NCBI GenBank assembly: GCA_003641545.1
Contig: QNAU01000064.1
Coordinates: forward strand, 1 to 7,197
Direction: 5' to 3'
DNA from: Thermotoga sp.
GTDB taxonomy: Bacteria > Thermotogota > Thermotogae > B21-G9
Length of the DNA: 7,197 bases
The position numbers and the translations under genes are program-made. Below the pieces are notes generated by a model, which ran no database searches, had not been told where the DNA came from, and saw only the letters and a list, made by a program, of their open reading frames with translations. The first letter of the stretch is position 1, and every line of letters starts with the position of its first letter. This document shows positions 6,347 through 7,197 of this stretch, piece by piece.

Positions 6347-7197
6347 CCTTACCCCCCTTTCCCTTGATAACGCAGTTACGCTTTATAAACTCCACAATTT
6401 TCTCCACCACACCTTCTTTTCCAAGGACACTTAAATCCAGCCATATCGCATCATCATATCTTCTGAACCATATCAATTGTCTCCTTGCGTAATGTCTCGT
6501 ATTTCTCTTGAGAACGTGAACATATTTATCATAATCGAGTCTTCCCTTTATGTAATCTATCGTTTCTCGATATCCGATGGCTTTCATGGAGTTCAGATTC
6601 TCATCGTATCCCATATCCAGTAGATGTTTCACCTCATCGATCAGACCTCTCTTCAACATATCATCCACGCGCAGATTTATTTTATTATAAAGCTCTTCCC
6701 TATTCTTAGTCAAAATGAACAGGATGAATTCCCCGGAAGGTTTAACCTTCTTTTGAAGCTCGGATATTCTCGTGCCAGTTTTGTAGTAAACTTCCAATGC
6801 TCTGATCGTTCTTTTGAGGTCATTCGGGTGTATTCTTCTCGCAGCTTCCGGATCGACATCTTCGAGAATTTTCCTGAGCGTCCCTCTACTACTCTCCTCC
6901 AGTTTCCAGAGTTTTCTTCTCACATTCTCATCTTTCGGAATCTCTATCAAACCTCGGGTGAGTGCATCCACATACAGTCCAGTTCCACCAACGAATATGG
7001 GAAGCTTTCCTCTCGACAGTATCTTTCTCATAACTTTCGTTGAATCTCTGAGATAAAGATATGCGTTGTAATCCTCGTCCGGATAGATGATATCCATCAT
7101 GTGATGAGGAACCTGTTTTCTCATCTCGAGAGGAGGTTTGGCGGTTCCTATGTCCATGAACTTGTATATCTGCATAGAATCCATCGAGATAATTTCC
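6339..7197 (-). CDS. miaA: tRNA dimethylallyltransferase (partial, 5' end outside window)
   Basis: MiaA adds a dimethylallyl group to N6 of adenosine 37 in tRNAs that read UNN codons. The window holds 285 codons of the C-terminal part and lacks roughly 30 residues with the P-loop. The frame stays open to the right edge (EIIS before the Met at 7184), and that Met is internal: the family motif is [14 protein letters not shown], here [18 protein letters not shown]. Further signatures are [58 protein letters not shown] and [13 protein letters not shown], in the expected order. No frameshift or missing motif is seen. The C-terminus overlaps hfq by 8 bases. The gene also contains a promoter-like sequence at 6684-6713. 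Confidence 0.97.
   Translation of the reverse strand, partial: EIISMDSMQIYKFMDIGTAKPPLEMRKQVPHHMMDIIYPDEDYNAYLYLRDSTKVMRKILSRGKLPIFVGGTGLYVDALTRGLIEIPKDENVRRKLWKLEESSRGTLRKILEDVDPEAARRIHPNDLKRTIRALEVYYKTGTRISELQKKVKPSGEFILFILTKNREELYNKINLRVDDMLKRGLIDEVKHLLDMGYDENLNSMKAIGYRETIDYIKGRLDYDKYVHVLKRNTRHYARRQLIWFRRYDDAIWLDLSVLGKEGVVEKIVEFIKRNCVIKGKGGKDG
6684..6713 (-). promoter_or_regulatory. Putative sigma-70-type promoter inside miaA, upstream of hfq
   Basis: On the minus strand TTGACT (6713-6708) is followed after 18 bases by TATAAT (6689-6684), a match of 11 out of 12 to the consensus, with A/T-rich sequence after the -10. Start of transcription would be near 6677, about 330 bases before the hfq ATG. 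It codes for Leu-Thr and Tyr-Asn of MiaA, so the match could be chance. In E. coli hfq is also transcribed from promoters inside miaA, which makes a real role plausible. Confidence 0.5.

Noticed and set aside
619..7056. Many open frames of 60-214 codons on the plus strand (for example 5723-6367, 2522-3067, 1821-2336)
   Set aside because: All lie opposite well-supported minus-strand genes, show no family motifs, and lack convincing ribosome binding sites; they are shadows of the real genes.
6339..7184. MiaA as a complete protein starting at the Met at 7184
   Set aside because: The frame stays open to the edge and that Met lies within the conserved DS-QIY motif; the P-loop part must lie to the right of the window.

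Overview
The window looks like chromosomal DNA from a thermophilic, Thermotogales-type bacterium (Thermotoga/Pseudothermotoga-like). This is inferred from protein sequence: the Hfq closely resembles what I remember of Thermotoga Hfq, coding regions are rich in AGA/AGG arginine codons and Lys/Glu, Shine-Dalgarno sequences are strong, and genes are packed with overlaps. I could not run a search, so the genus is not established. Every gene I can support lies on the minus strand and reads right to left. There is no tRNA, rRNA, CRISPR array or insertion sequence, and no non-coding stretch longer than about 80 bases.

Right to middle (7197 down to 2447) is one tight gene cluster: miaA (tRNA A37 isopentenyltransferase, N-terminus outside the window), hfq (RNA chaperone), hflX (ribosome-splitting GTPase), an exported M23/LytM-type peptidase, a small uncharacterised protein with a Cys-x-x-Cys motif, and metK (S-adenosylmethionine synthase). 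Junctions are an 8-base overlap, a 9-base gap, an ATGA overlap, a 5-base gap (or GTGA overlap) and a GTGA overlap, so translational coupling is likely. The order miaA-hfq-hflX matches that of enterobacteria. A strong promoter-like sequence (TTGACT, 18 bases, TATAAT) lies inside miaA about 330 bases upstream of hfq and could give hfq and its followers their own transcript.

Left part (2446 down to 1) is a second unit concerned with secreted proteins. In the 62-base gap after metK lies an extended -10 promoter (TGTTATAAT). It serves a UgpB-like sugar or glycerol-phosphate solute-binding protein with no permease gene beside it in the window. After that gene comes a GC-rich hairpin with a short U-tract, then, with hardly any space for a promoter, a secreted protein that runs off the left edge. 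This last protein combines a zinc-dependent S1/P1 nuclease/phospholipase C domain with the start of a lamin-tail (LTD) domain. Its mature N-terminus would be the expected zinc-binding Trp, but the His ligand that normally follows at mature position 6 is Tyr.

The right-hand cluster joins RNA modification, post-transcriptional control, ribosome rescue and methyl-donor supply. MetK's product is the cofactor used by MiaB-type enzymes that further modify the MiaA product, which gives a plausible but unproven link. The most unusual items are the nuclease/phospholipase-LTD protein with an altered zinc site, the hairpin in front of it, the promoter inside miaA and the small Cys protein.
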